Shown here: positions 9,414 through 17,579 of the stretch, piece by piece
Position numbering within the stretch: position 1 is the stretch's first letter
Layout: each line of letters starts with the position of its first letter
From: Qipengyuania qiaonensis
Lineage (GTDB): Bacteria; Pseudomonadota; Alphaproteobacteria; Sphingomonadales; Sphingomonadaceae
DNA length: 64,000 nt
NCBI RefSeq assembly: GCF_019711515.1
Contig: NZ_JAIGNO010000002.1
Coordinates: 186,001-250,000, forward strand
Direction: 5' to 3'
The notes under the pieces: generated by a model
What the model was told of the DNA's origin: nothing
The model's database searches: none
The model's input: the letters and a program-made list of their open reading frames with translations, nothing else
Translations under genes and position numbers: made by a program

Positions 9414-10408
9414 TGACACGCCCGACACTTTCTTCCCGCTGCGGAGCTCTCACGCTCTTCGCGACCACAGCGCTGCTCGCCGCGCCGCCCGTCTTCGCCA
9501 CGCCGGTTCCGCAGGCGCGTGCAGCATCCGCCGCGTTCGGCGTGTTCGCGTCCGATCTTCCGATGCTCGCGCTGCAGGCACGGCTGCAGCCTGCTCCCCC
9601 ATCGCGGCAGGCCTCCCCCACTGCCGCGCGCCGCTCCCCTGCGCCTGGCCCCGAGGCGCACGTGGGAGCGGCGAACGATGCGGCACGGGTCGAGCCCGAG
9701 GATGCCGGATTCGAGAATGCGATCCAGCGCTACGCCTATAGCGAAGGCGCGCTCTACCAGGTCTACACCGCGCCGGGACAGGTTACCGATATCGCGCTCC
9801 AGGAGGGTGAGCAGCTGGTCGGGCCTGGACCGGTCGCTGCGGGCGACACGGTGCGCTGGATGATCGGCGATACGCTGAGCGGGACGGGCGCGACTAGGCG
9901 GGTGCACATCCTGGTCAAACCAACCCGGCCCGGCATCGGCACCAATCTCGTGATCAACACGGACCGGCGGACCTACCATCTCGAATTGCGCGCGACGCCG
10001 GACACCTGGATGGCGTCGGTCAGCTGGACCTATCCGCAAGACGAGCTGATCGCGCTGCGGACCGCCGAAGCGACCGCCGCGCGCGCGGCACCGGTGGCCG
10101 AGGGCCTGGCGCTGGAGCAGCTCAATTTCGATTACCGGCTCTCTGGCGACCGGCCGCGCTGGCGCCCGGTCCGGGTGTTCGACGACGGGCAGCGCACGCT
10201 GATCGAGTTCGCGCCCGAGATCGCGCAGGGCGAGCTGCCGCCCTTCTTCGTGCTGGGCGAGGACGGCGCGGCCGAGCTCGTCAACTACCGCCTCTCGGGC
10301 CGCTATCTCATCGTCGACCGGCTGTTCGAGCGCGGCGAACTGCGGCTTGGAGCGGGACGCCGCCAGCAGCGCGTCGGGATCACCAACCGCGCCTGGAGGG
10401 GGTCGTGA
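9413..10408 (+). CDS. trbG: TrbG, VirB9-like outer-membrane channel component
   Basis: 331 residues with a signal peptide (ATTALLAAPPVFATP), then a variable linker rich in Pro and Ala and a VirB9/CagX-type domain with strands YQVYTAPGQVTDIALQEGE, HILVKPTRPGIGTNLVINTD and, near the end, the segment with DGQRTLIEFAP. The protein works with TrbH/TrbI as the outer-membrane part of the conjugation channel. It starts at an ATG overlapping trbF and overlaps trbI by four bases (GTG start of trbI). No separate trbH gene is present, as is common in this operon type. Confidence 0.95.
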   Translation: MTRPTLSSRCGALTLFATTALLAAPPVFATPVPQARAASAAFGVFASDLPMLALQARLQPAPPSRQASPTAARRSPAPGPEAHVGAANDAARVEPEDAGFENAIQRYAYSEGALYQVYTAPGQVTDIALQEGEQLVGPGPVAAGDTVRWMIGDTLSGTGATRRVHILVKPTRPGIGTNLVINTDRRTYHLELRATPDTWMASVSWTYPQDELIALRTAEATAARAAPVAEGLALEQLNFDYRLSGDRPRWRPVRVFDDGQRTLIEFAPEIAQGELPPFFVLGEDGAAELVNYRLSGRYLIVDRLFERGELRLGAGRRQQRVGITNRAWRGS

Positions 10409-11607
10409 CCGCGCCGTCCGGTCCCACCGCTTCGGGCGGCGAGGCGCCTCCTGATGAACCGGCCGATGCCGAGAGCATCGTGCGGCTGCGCGGCGAGGCG
10501 CCGCGGGTGGTGCGCCTTTCGCGAAGGGCAATCGGCATCGCAAGCGCCGCCGGGCTGGCACTCGTCGGCGGCGCGCTGATCTTCGCGCTGAGACCGCCCG
10601 CTGCCGATACCGGCGAAGAGCTCGCCAATACCGGCAGCATCGCGGTCGCCGAAGGCCTGGCCTCGGCGCCTGCGGACTATTCCGAAGTGCCCCGCCTCGG
10701 CCCGCCACTTCCGGGTGACCTCGGCCAGCCGATCCTCGATGCGCAGGACCGGGGCGCGGTGGCAGCATTGCCGCCGGTCGGCAGTTCGCCTCCTCCGGCG
10801 GAGGCACAGCCGCCCGACCCCGCCGAACTGGCGCGCGAGCGACTCGAACAGGAGCGCGAGGCAGCGCGCGCGAGCCGGCTCTTTGTGGGTGGAGGCGGGA
10901 TCGCTTCGCCTCCTGCGGCGGAGCCTGACCCGCCCTCGGCGCCGTTGCTGCAGGCGGTGGTGAGCGAGCCGGCCACCGGACCGACGGGTTTTCTGGATCG
11001 GCCGGTTGACCGGCGCACGGCGTCGGGCGAACGGCTCGCCGGAGCGGCTTCGGACATGATGCTGCTCTCCGGTTCGGTTATTCCCGCGGCGCTCATCACC
11101 GGAATCCGCTCGGACCAACCCGGCCTTGTCACCGCGCAGGTGACGCAGAACGTCTATGACAGCCGCACCGGTCGAAGGCTGCTGATCCCGCAGGGGGCGC
11201 GGCTGATCGGCGATTACGCGTCCGATGTCGGCTTCGGGCAGCGCCGCGTGCTGCTCGCCTGGAACAGGCTGATCCTGCCCGATGGGCGTTCGATTGTGCT
11301 CGAACGCCAGCCCGCATCCGACCCGTCGGGCTATGCCGGTCTCGAGGACGGGGTCGACTATCACTGGGGCGGCGTCCTGCGCGCGGCGCTGGTCTCCACG
11401 CTGCTCGGGATCGGCGGCGAACTGGGTTCAGGCTCGGACGACGATCTTGTACGCGCGCTGCGGCGCGGCGGGCAGGACAGCATCAACCGCGCCGGTGAAC
11501 AAGTGGTCTCGCGTGAACTCGATGTGCGTCCGACGCTCACGATCAGGCCGGGTACGCCCGTACGGGTGCTGGTCACCCGCGACCTCGTGCTGGAATCCGC
11601 ACGATGA
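10405..11607 (+). CDS. trbI: TrbI, VirB10-like energy-coupling protein
   Basis: 400 residues from GTG at 10405. A cytoplasmic segment is followed by one transmembrane helix (AIGIASAAGLALVGGALIFAL, about residues 38-58), a Pro-rich periplasmic stretch (residues about 105-185), and the conserved C-terminal VirB10 domain with LLSGSVIPAALITGIRSDQPG, LLIPQGARLIGDY and RAALVSTLLGIGGEL. It bridges inner and outer membranes in the secretion channel. The four-base overlap with the next gene shows the operon continues. Confidence 0.95.
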   Translation: MTAPSGPTASGGEAPPDEPADAESIVRLRGEAPRVVRLSRRAIGIASAAGLALVGGALIFALRPPAADTGEELANTGSIAVAEGLASAPADYSEVPRLGPPLPGDLGQPILDAQDRGAVAALPPVGSSPPPAEAQPPDPAELARERLEQEREAARASRLFVGGGGIASPPAAEPDPPSAPLLQAVVSEPATGPTGFLDRPVDRRTASGERLAGAASDMMLLSGSVIPAALITGIRSDQPGLVTAQVTQNVYDSRTGRRLLIPQGARLIGDYASDVGFGQRRVLLAWNRLILPDGRSIVLERQPASDPSGYAGLEDGVDYHWGGVLRAALVSTLLGIGGELGSGSDDDLVRALRRGGQDSINRAGEQVVSRELDVRPTLTIRPGTPVRVLVTRDLVLESAR

Positions 11608-11828
11608 CCCGGCTCAGCCTTTCCGACATTACCGACGAGAAGCCGGTCAAGCTCACGATCGAGATCCCGGCGCGCCTCCACCGCGATCTTGCGAGCTATG
11701 CGGCGATCCTCAATGGCGGGTCAGGTGAGGGCGCGCCCGAGCCTGCGGAGCTGGTCGGGCCCATGCTCGAGCGGTTCATGGCGAGCGACCGGGAGTTCCG
11801 GAAGGCACGGCAAGGCGCACCCGAATAG
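11604..11828 (+). CDS. DUF2274 protein at the end of the trb operon
   Basis: 74 residues beginning MTRLSLSDITDEKPVKLTIEIPA. This matches the small DUF2274 proteins commonly found directly after trbI in alphaproteobacterial elements. The KPVKLTIEIPARLHRDLASYA segment resembles a short ribbon-helix-helix-like DNA-binding motif, so a regulatory role is possible but unproven. It overlaps trbI by four bases and ends three bases before a convergent regulator gene. Confidence 0.85.
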   Translation: MTRLSLSDITDEKPVKLTIEIPARLHRDLASYAAILNGGSGEGAPEPAELVGPMLERFMASDREFRKARQGAPE

Positions 11829-11831
11829 TTC

Positions 11832-12377
11832 TCAGGAACGACACCCCGCTTCCTCTTCATCGTCAGTCTGCTCGTTCAGCAGTACCCGATAGAGCTCTTC
11901 GGCCGATCGGAAGTGGCGATAGAGGGTTCCTTTGGCGATGCGGGCGCGGGCAGCGACCGCTTCGATTGACAGCGCGCGGGGCCCGCGATCCGCAAGTTCG
12001 AGCCGCGCGGCCGCGAGGATCGCTTTGCGGCTACGGGCGGATCTTCCGCGCGCCGGGCGGTTTGCGCTGAGATCTTGTGTGTACGGATCGTCCGGACCCG
12101 ATCGATCCGAAATCGCACGCCCGGCCCAGTCAGAAAGAGCGGCGAGGATTTGTTCGAGGGATCGGGCATCGCCGTCCAGCCGGTATTGTCGCCGCTCATA
12201 ATGGACGATCCCGAGCGCTTCGAGCTCGCGCAGCCGCAGCGTCAGCGTCTTGGCGCTGATCGCACCGAGATCGCTGCGCAACACTGAGAATTGGCAAGGC
12301 CCGCGCGCCAGGCAGGCCAGCAGGCGCAGCGTCCAGCGACCTTCAAGAGCGGCGAGCCGACGCATTTGCCCGGACAT
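11832..12377 (-). CDS. HxlR winged-helix / TetR HTH fusion regulator
   Basis: 181 residues with two different DNA-binding modules. Residues 1-95 look like an HxlR-type winged helix (RWTLRLLACLARGPCQFSVLR, SAKTLTLRLRELEALGIV). Residues 115-168 are a typical TetR N-terminal helix-turn-helix (SRKAILAAARLELADRG, then ARIAKGTLYRHFRSAEELYRVLL), but the TetR ligand-binding domain that should follow is missing; the chain ends after an acidic tail. Fused or truncated origins are both possible. It is the last gene of the minus-strand efflux operon, 35 bases after a 57-residue gene, so it may tune that operon. The fusion is seen directly; the function is inferred. Confidence 0.8.
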   Translation of the reverse strand: MSGQMRRLAALEGRWTLRLLACLARGPCQFSVLRSDLGAISAKTLTLRLRELEALGIVHYERRQYRLDGDARSLEQILAALSDWAGRAISDRSGPDDPYTQDLSANRPARGRSARSRKAILAAARLELADRGPRALSIEAVAARARIAKGTLYRHFRSAEELYRVLLNEQTDDEEEAGCRS

Positions 12378-12412
12378 GGTGCCGGCGTTTGTCCCGAGGC
12401 GCTCGTCGGCGC

Positions 12413-12586
12413 TCAGCGCACCGTCCCGTCGAGGGTTTCGGCCTCGCCTTGCGAGGTCATCGCGTTGAGGCGCTGTTCGAGATGATCGATCCGGCGGTTG
12501 AGATGATCGATCGGGTCATACTCCATTGCTTCGGCAAAGCGTTCGAGATTCTGATAGGCGGAACGCAATCGTTGGAAGAAGCTCAT
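12413..12586 (-). CDS. Small 57-residue protein of the efflux operon
   Basis: Reads MSFFQRLRSAYQNLERF at the start and ends LDGTVR, with a helical, charged centre (DPIDHLNRRIDHLEQRL) likely to form a short coiled coil. The start ATG is preceded by AGGACC, a weak Shine-Dalgarno-like sequence, 11 bases after the RND pump gene. No membrane segment is present. Its position between the pump and the HxlR-TetR regulator, with the same direction and near-contiguous spacing, supports a real gene. I do not recognise the family. Confidence 0.65.
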   Translation of the reverse strand: MSFFQRLRSAYQNLERFAEAMEYDPIDHLNRRIDHLEQRLNAMTSQGEAETLDGTVR

Positions 12587-12597
12587 GGCAGGTCCTT

Positions 12598-15500
12598 TCA
12601 GCTGGCGGGGGATTGACGCCGGAACAGGCCGATCGGGCGTTTGAGAAGCGGCTCGCTGGCGAGGCCGAAGAACAGGGCGTAGAGCGCCGGCAGGACGATG
12701 AGGGTCAGCACCGTGCCGACAACGGTGCCGCCGATCAGCACCATCGCGAGCGGTCCCCAGAAGGTCGAGAGGGTCAGCGGCAGGAACGCAAGCACCGCGG
12801 CGAGTGCGGTCAGCAGCACGGGCCGCGAGCGTCGGACGGTGGCCTCGATCACCGCCGCGCGTTCGTCGAGCCCGCGCGCCTTCTCGATGCCGATCTGGTC
12901 CACGAGAATGAGCGTGTTGCGCATCAGGATGCCGGCCAGACCGATCAGCCCGAGTATGGCGTTGAACCCGAACGGGGCGCCGGTAACGACCAGCGCGATG
13001 ACGGCGCCGATAAGCCCAAGCGGCGCGGTGATGAAGGTCAGCGCCATCAGCTTGAACGAGCGGACCTGGACCATGATGATGACCAGCATGACGAGGATCA
13101 TGATCGGGAAGATTGGTGCGAGCGCCGCGTTCGCCTTTGCGCTCTGCTCGATTCCGCCGCCCGTGGCGATCGCGTAGCCTGCCGGAAGCGAGGTCTTGAG
13201 CTCTTCGAGCTGCGGCAGGATCGCCGCCGAGACGTCGGGCGGTTGCAGTCCGGGCTGGATATCGGCGCGCACCGCGAAGGTCGGCTGCCGGTCACGCGTC
13301 CTGATCAGCGGCTCCTCGTAGGCAGTGGTGATCGTCGCGAGCTGGCCGACCGTCACCGCCTCGCCCGTCGCGGTGCGGATGGTCAGCAAGGCGAGCTGCG
13401 AGGGATCGCTTCGGGCCTCGGTGTCGGCGCGGATGACGACGCCGCTGATCCGGTTGCCGCGCCGCACCTGCGTCACCGGAATGCCCGAAACGAGCCCTGC
13501 GACCTGGCGGCTGACATCGGCGGGGGTGAGACCGATGAGCCGCAGCCGCGCCTGGTCATATTCGAGGCGCAGGACGGGAGCACGGTCGCCCCAGTCGAGA
13601 TGGACGTCGCGCGTCTGCGGGTCCGCTGCAACGATTGCGCGGACCTGTTCGGCATAGTCGCGGGTGGTGGCAATATCGGGCCCGCTCACGCGGAACACCA
13701 CCGGATAGGGAACGGGCGGACCGAAGATCAGCTGCGAGACCCGCACCCGAGCGGCGGGGAACGCACCGTCGGCGATCCGGCGCTCGAGATGCGCGCGCAG
13801 GGCATCGCGCGCCTCGACATCGGCGGTCTGCACGACGATCTTGGCAAAGCTCGGGTCGGAAGGCTCGGGATTGAGCGCGAGGAAGAAACGCGGCGCGCCC
13901 GCGCCGGTAAAGCTGTCGAGCTGGTCGACCCCGGGCTGCTCGCGGATCTCGCCCTCGATCGCGCGCACGGTCTCGCTCGTGACATCGAAGCTGGTCCCCT
14001 TGGGGAGCGATACATCGACGAGCACTTCGGTGCGGTCCGAACTCGGGAAGAACTGCTTGGGGATGACGACGGCCAGGAGCACCGCTGCGACGACCATAGC
14101 GCCGATCGTCACCGCCGCCACGAAGGGCGCGCGCGCGACGCTGCGGCCCACCCACTGACGCAGGCGCTCGTAGCGCGGGGTCGCGTAGAGCGCGTCGTGG
14201 CCGCCTTCGACGGGCTCGATCTCGGGAAGCAGCTTCACGCCGAGATAGGGCGTGAAATAGACCGCGACGAGCCAGCTCGCGAGCAGCGCGAAGGCGACGA
14301 TCCAGAAGATGTTGCCGGCATATTCGCCCGCACTCGACTGGGCGAAACCGACCGGCAGGAAACCCGCGATGGTGACCAGCGTTCCCGAAAGCATCGGTGC
14401 CGCGGTCGCGTGCCAGGCAAAGGTCGCCGCGCGGATACGGTCCATGCCTTCTGACATCTTCACCACCATCATCTCGATCGCGATGATGGCATCGTCGACG
14501 AGCAGTCCGAGCGAGAGGATGAGCGCGCCCAGTGTGATGCGGTCGAAGTCGCGCCCGGTCATCAGCATGATCACGAAGACGAAGGCGAGCGTCAGCGGCA
14601 CCGCGCAGGCGACGACGATCCCGACGCGCCACCCGAGCGTCACGAGGCCGATCGCCATAATCACGGCGAGCGCCACGGCGAACTTAATCATGAACTCGCC
14701 ATAGGCGGCATCGATGTTGCGGGCCTGGTCGGCGATCTGGGTCACCTCGAGGCCGAGCGGCAGCCCGGCCTCGATCGCGGCGGTCTCGCGGTCGAGCGTC
14801 TCGCCGAGCGTGAGGCCGTTGAAGCGCGGTTGCATGACGACGCCAAGGAGGACTGCGGGCCGCCCGTCATGGCGCACGGCATAGTCGGGCGGGTCGGCAT
14901 TGCCGTAGCGCACCTCGGCGATGTCGCCGATGGTCAGCGTCCGTCCGTTCGCGGCGACGGGCACGGCGCGGATGGCGGCGATCTCGTCGGGGGCGCCGCT
15001 TGCGCGCACGATGATGGCAGGCCCGTCGGTCTGGAAAGCACCTGCAGGCACCACCTCGTTCTGTCGCGCGAGGCTCGCGATCACGCTCTCGACCGGAACA
15101 CCCAGCGTTGCGAGGCGCGCGGGCGCGATATCGACGAAGATGCGCTGCGGCTGCTCGCCGATCAGGACGACCTTCTGCACGCCTTCGAGGCCGAGCAGAC
15201 GGCTGCGGATGCTCTCGGCCTCCTGGACCAGCTCGCGATTGGAGAGACCGCGCCCGGCCACAGCGAAGAGCGCGAAATAGACGTCAGAGAACTCGTCGTT
15301 GAAGAACGGCCCGATGGTGCCCTGCGGCAGATTGGCCGCCTCGTCGGACAGCTTCTTGCGGGTCTGGTACCACTGCTCGGGAACGGCAGATGGCGGGGTG
15401 ATGTCGCGCAGTTCGAGCTGCAGGGTCACGAAGCCAGGACGCGCGGTCGCCTCGACGTGGTCGAACCAGCGCAGCTCCTGCATGCGCTTTTCCAGCGGGT

Positions 15501-15705
15501 CGGCGACCAGCTCCTGCATCTCCTGTGCGCTTGCGCCCGGCCATGCGACGGTCACCGCCATCGCCTTGACCGTGAAGCTCGGGTCCTCGGCGCGCCCGAG
15601 CTTGAAGAAGGCGAAGCTTCCCGCCGCGACGATCGCGATGATCAGGAACAGCGTCAGCGCCCGCTCGCGCACCCCGAGCGCGGAAAGGTTGAAGCGATCC
15701 TCCAT
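12598..15705 (-). CDS. RND efflux transporter permease (AcrB/HAE-type)
   Basis: 1035 residues, the normal RND length. The N-terminus VRERALTLFLIIAIVAAGSFAFFKLG is the first helix; the large periplasmic loops follow, and the central intramembrane helices contain the motif-A-like region with SLGLLVDDAIIAIEMMV. Near the C-terminus VLLTALAAVLAFLPLTLS is typical. RND pumps export hydrophobic or toxic compounds with proton energy, as a tripartite complex with an adaptor and an outer-membrane factor. The start ATG follows the adaptor stop directly. Its drug spectrum cannot be inferred. Confidence 0.94.
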   Translation of the reverse strand: MEDRFNLSALGVRERALTLFLIIAIVAAGSFAFFKLGRAEDPSFTVKAMAVTVAWPGASAQEMQELVADPLEKRMQELRWFDHVEATARPGFVTLQLELRDITPPSAVPEQWYQTRKKLSDEAANLPQGTIGPFFNDEFSDVYFALFAVAGRGLSNRELVQEAESIRSRLLGLEGVQKVVLIGEQPQRIFVDIAPARLATLGVPVESVIASLARQNEVVPAGAFQTDGPAIIVRASGAPDEIAAIRAVPVAANGRTLTIGDIAEVRYGNADPPDYAVRHDGRPAVLLGVVMQPRFNGLTLGETLDRETAAIEAGLPLGLEVTQIADQARNIDAAYGEFMIKFAVALAVIMAIGLVTLGWRVGIVVACAVPLTLAFVFVIMLMTGRDFDRITLGALILSLGLLVDDAIIAIEMMVVKMSEGMDRIRAATFAWHATAAPMLSGTLVTIAGFLPVGFAQSSAGEYAGNIFWIVAFALLASWLVAVYFTPYLGVKLLPEIEPVEGGHDALYATPRYERLRQWVGRSVARAPFVAAVTIGAMVVAAVLLAVVIPKQFFPSSDRTEVLVDVSLPKGTSFDVTSETVRAIEGEIREQPGVDQLDSFTGAGAPRFFLALNPEPSDPSFAKIVVQTADVEARDALRAHLERRIADGAFPAARVRVSQLIFGPPVPYPVVFRVSGPDIATTRDYAEQVRAIVAADPQTRDVHLDWGDRAPVLRLEYDQARLRLIGLTPADVSRQVAGLVSGIPVTQVRRGNRISGVVIRADTEARSDPSQLALLTIRTATGEAVTVGQLATITTAYEEPLIRTRDRQPTFAVRADIQPGLQPPDVSAAILPQLEELKTSLPAGYAIATGGGIEQSAKANAALAPIFPIMILVMLVIIMVQVRSFKLMALTFITAPLGLIGAVIALVVTGAPFGFNAILGLIGLAGILMRNTLILVDQIGIEKARGLDERAAVIEATVRRSRPVLLTALAAVLAFLPLTLSTFWGPLAMVLIGGTVVGTVLTLIVLPALYALFFGLASEPLLKRPIGLFRRQSPAS

Positions 15706-16812
15706 CTAGCGCGCTGCCGCGGGGCGCCGCGCAGCGACCCGCACGGTCTGGCCCGGCTGGAGGAGATGCGCGCCGAGCGCGACGATCCGGCTGCCGCGCG
15801 GCAATCCTGCGACTGCGGCGTGCTCGCCATCCATCGCGCGGACCGTGACCGGCTTCCAGGCCACCGCTGCATTGCGCCCGATGATCCAGACGCCGGGACC
15901 GCCGCCGCGTTCGGTCACGGCCGCAATCGGGACGCTCACGGCAGCGTCGCTGTCCGGGCGCGACAGGGTCAGCGTGACCGTCGCGCCGAGCGGCGGCGAA
16001 GCGCCCACAATCCGGTAGCGCGCCCGGTAGGTCCGCGTCGCGGGATCGGCGGCAGCCGCGAGTTCGCGCAGTTCCAGCTGGAACGTCCCGCCACCATAGA
16101 GGCGGCCCGTGGCGCTGCGCGGCAGTGCGCCGCGCTGCTGCTCGGGGACGTCGACCACCACCTCGCGCGGCCCGCTTCGGGCGAGGCGCAGGACCGGCGT
16201 TCCGGGGGCAACGACCTGCCCCGGCTCGGCGAGGATCGCCGTCACCACCCCATTGCCATCGGCGCGCAGCTCGGCATAGCCGCGCCGGTTGCCGGACAGC
16301 CGGGCGTTGGCGCCCGCCGCTGCCGCATCCGCCCGTGCCGAGGCGAGGCGGGCGGCCGCCGCGCGCTCGGCCTCGACCGCAGCGTCGTAATCGCTGCGCG
16401 AAATGGCCCCGGCTTCGACGAGTCCGTCGAGCCGCCGGACATCGGCGGCGGTGCGCTCGGCGCTCGCCTCGGCCGCGTCGACCGCGCGCGCGGCTGCAAC
16501 CGCCTGCGCGCGCGCCGCATCCGAGGCCGCGGCAAGATCACCCGGATCGATCCTTGCCAGCAGCTGGCCTGCCCGCACGCTTGCGCCGTTGTCGACCCGG
16601 CGCTCGAGCATCCGCCCGCCTTCGCGGAAGGAGAGCGTGGATTCGATGCGCGCGGCGACCGTTCCGGTGAGCGTGTCGGACCCGATCGCGGAAGAACCGC
16701 CATCCGAGCCGACGGTAAAGACGCGCACCATTGGCGCGGGAGACTGTGCCTCATTGGCATCGGCGCAGGCATATAGCGCAAGCAGCAGAGGAAGCAGGAC
16801 AAGTGCGCGCAT
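15706..16812 (-). CDS. RND adaptor lipoprotein (membrane fusion protein)
   Basis: 368 residues from ATG at 16812, preferred over the GTG four codons upstream because GGTGGAG lies just before it. The first residues form a lipoprotein signal with lipobox LYAC, so the protein is probably an acylated periplasmic adaptor. The body has the AcrA-type order: beta strand LSFREGGRMLERRVDNGASVRAGQ, a long helical hairpin rich in Ala and Arg (about residues 85-145), and a lipoyl-like/beta-barrel return (ELRADGNGVVTAILAEPGQVVAPG). It couples the downstream pump to the NodT factor. Confidence 0.93.
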   Translation of the reverse strand: MRALVLLPLLLALYACADANEAQSPAPMVRVFTVGSDGGSSAIGSDTLTGTVAARIESTLSFREGGRMLERRVDNGASVRAGQLLARIDPGDLAAASDAARAQAVAAARAVDAAEASAERTAADVRRLDGLVEAGAISRSDYDAAVEAERAAAARLASARADAAAAGANARLSGNRRGYAELRADGNGVVTAILAEPGQVVAPGTPVLRLARSGPREVVVDVPEQQRGALPRSATGRLYGGGTFQLELRELAAAADPATRTYRARYRIVGASPPLGATVTLTLSRPDSDAAVSVPIAAVTERGGGPGVWIIGRNAAVAWKPVTVRAMDGEHAAVAGLPRGSRIVALGAHLLQPGQTVRVAARRPAAAR

Positions 16813-16851
16813 GGCGGTCTCCACCAGAGAGACTGCAGACCTACGCTCAAG

Positions 16852-16865
16852 TTACGATATCGTCA
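16852..16865. promoter_or_regulatory. Candidate TetR operator upstream of the RND operon
   Basis: TTACGATATCGTCA, containing the perfect palindrome ACGATATCGT, lies 40 bases upstream of the adaptor start and overlaps the end of the tetR gene. It matches 11 of 14 positions with the palindrome at 17541-17554, the other side of tetR. A second dyad, GTTACG to CGTAAC, brackets it. The match between both ends of tetR makes an operator for that repressor likely; binding is not proven. Confidence 0.6.
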
Positions 16866-17504
16866 ATCCGTAACCAGCTTTGCCGTGTTACCCCGGAGTG
16901 CACGGACGCAGAAGCGGCCGATGATCCGGGCCCGGGCCTCGAGGTCCTGGTCGATCGACTGTTCGAGAACGCGCGGATGAGCGAACGGATAGAGCGCCCA
17001 GAACAGCGCTTCGACGGCTTCGTCACGGTCGAGCTCAGGATCGAATGCGCGCTTTTCGACGCCTTCATCGACGATATGTGCGACCACGGCGCGGATCTGT
17101 TGCTGGTGACGAGCGATCGAGGACCAGTTCTGTTCGAGCGACTGCGCCACGAGATCGTGCAGCTTGCGCTCGGCGAAGAACATCCCGACGCTCTCCTTGA
17201 GCATCGTACGGAAGAGCTGCATCACCTTGCGGTCCGGATCGGCCTGCGAGCGCGCCACCTGCCACAGCGCCTCGTCGATTCCGCCGAGGATGTTGCTGCA
17301 GACGGCCTCCCCGATCGCGGCCTTCGACTGAAAGAACTTGTAGAGATAGGTCGGGGCCACATCGAGATCGGCGGCGATCTCCGCAACGCTGGTCCGGGCA
17401 AATCCCCGGGCGCTGAACATCGCATGCGCGGCCTCCACCACACGCTCGTGCATCGCATGGTCGGCAGGTCCGCGCTGCCCGGGCAGGAGCTGGGTATGAG
17501 CCAT
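16863..17504 (-). CDS. TetR-family repressor of the RND efflux system
   Basis: 213 residues from ATG at 17504. A longer frame starts at 17555, but that ATG sits within a palindrome that is probably its own operator, so I prefer the internal ATG; its ribosome-binding site is weak. Residues about 18-65 form the TetR helix-turn-helix (RVVEAAHAMFSARG, VAEIAADLDVAPTYLYKFFQSKAAI). The rest is the helical ligand-binding domain, with WALYPFAHPRVLEQSIDQDLE near the end. It stands between the pump operon and the divergent outer-membrane factor gene, the classic place for a local repressor of efflux. Confidence 0.85.
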   Translation of the reverse strand: MAHTQLLPGQRGPADHAMHERVVEAAHAMFSARGFARTSVAEIAADLDVAPTYLYKFFQSKAAIGEAVCSNILGGIDEALWQVARSQADPDRKVMQLFRTMLKESVGMFFAERKLHDLVAQSLEQNWSSIARHQQQIRAVVAHIVDEGVEKRAFDPELDRDEAVEALFWALYPFAHPRVLEQSIDQDLEARARIIGRFCVRALRGNTAKLVTD

Positions 17505-17540
17505 CGCCCGATAGTAGGCAAAACACCGCTTGTCAGCAAG

Positions 17541-17562
17541 TGACGAATTCGTCATATCGTAA
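17541..17562. promoter_or_regulatory. Operator region between tetR and the NodT gene
   Basis: TGACGAATTCGTCA at 17541-17554 is a perfect 14-base palindrome. It is extended on the minus strand by a TTACGATAT half (17554-17562) that recurs at 16852-16860. The block lies in the short interval between the divergent tetR and outer-membrane-factor genes, so TetR bound here could repress both. Inference from symmetry, recurrence and position. Confidence 0.6.
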
Positions 17563-17579
17563 TCTGAAAGGGGTTTGCC

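Noticed and set aside
12526..16776. Long plus-strand frames (642 and 648 codons) opposite the RND pump and its adaptor
   Set aside because: They lie antisense to a complete RND gene and its adaptor and show no family motif.
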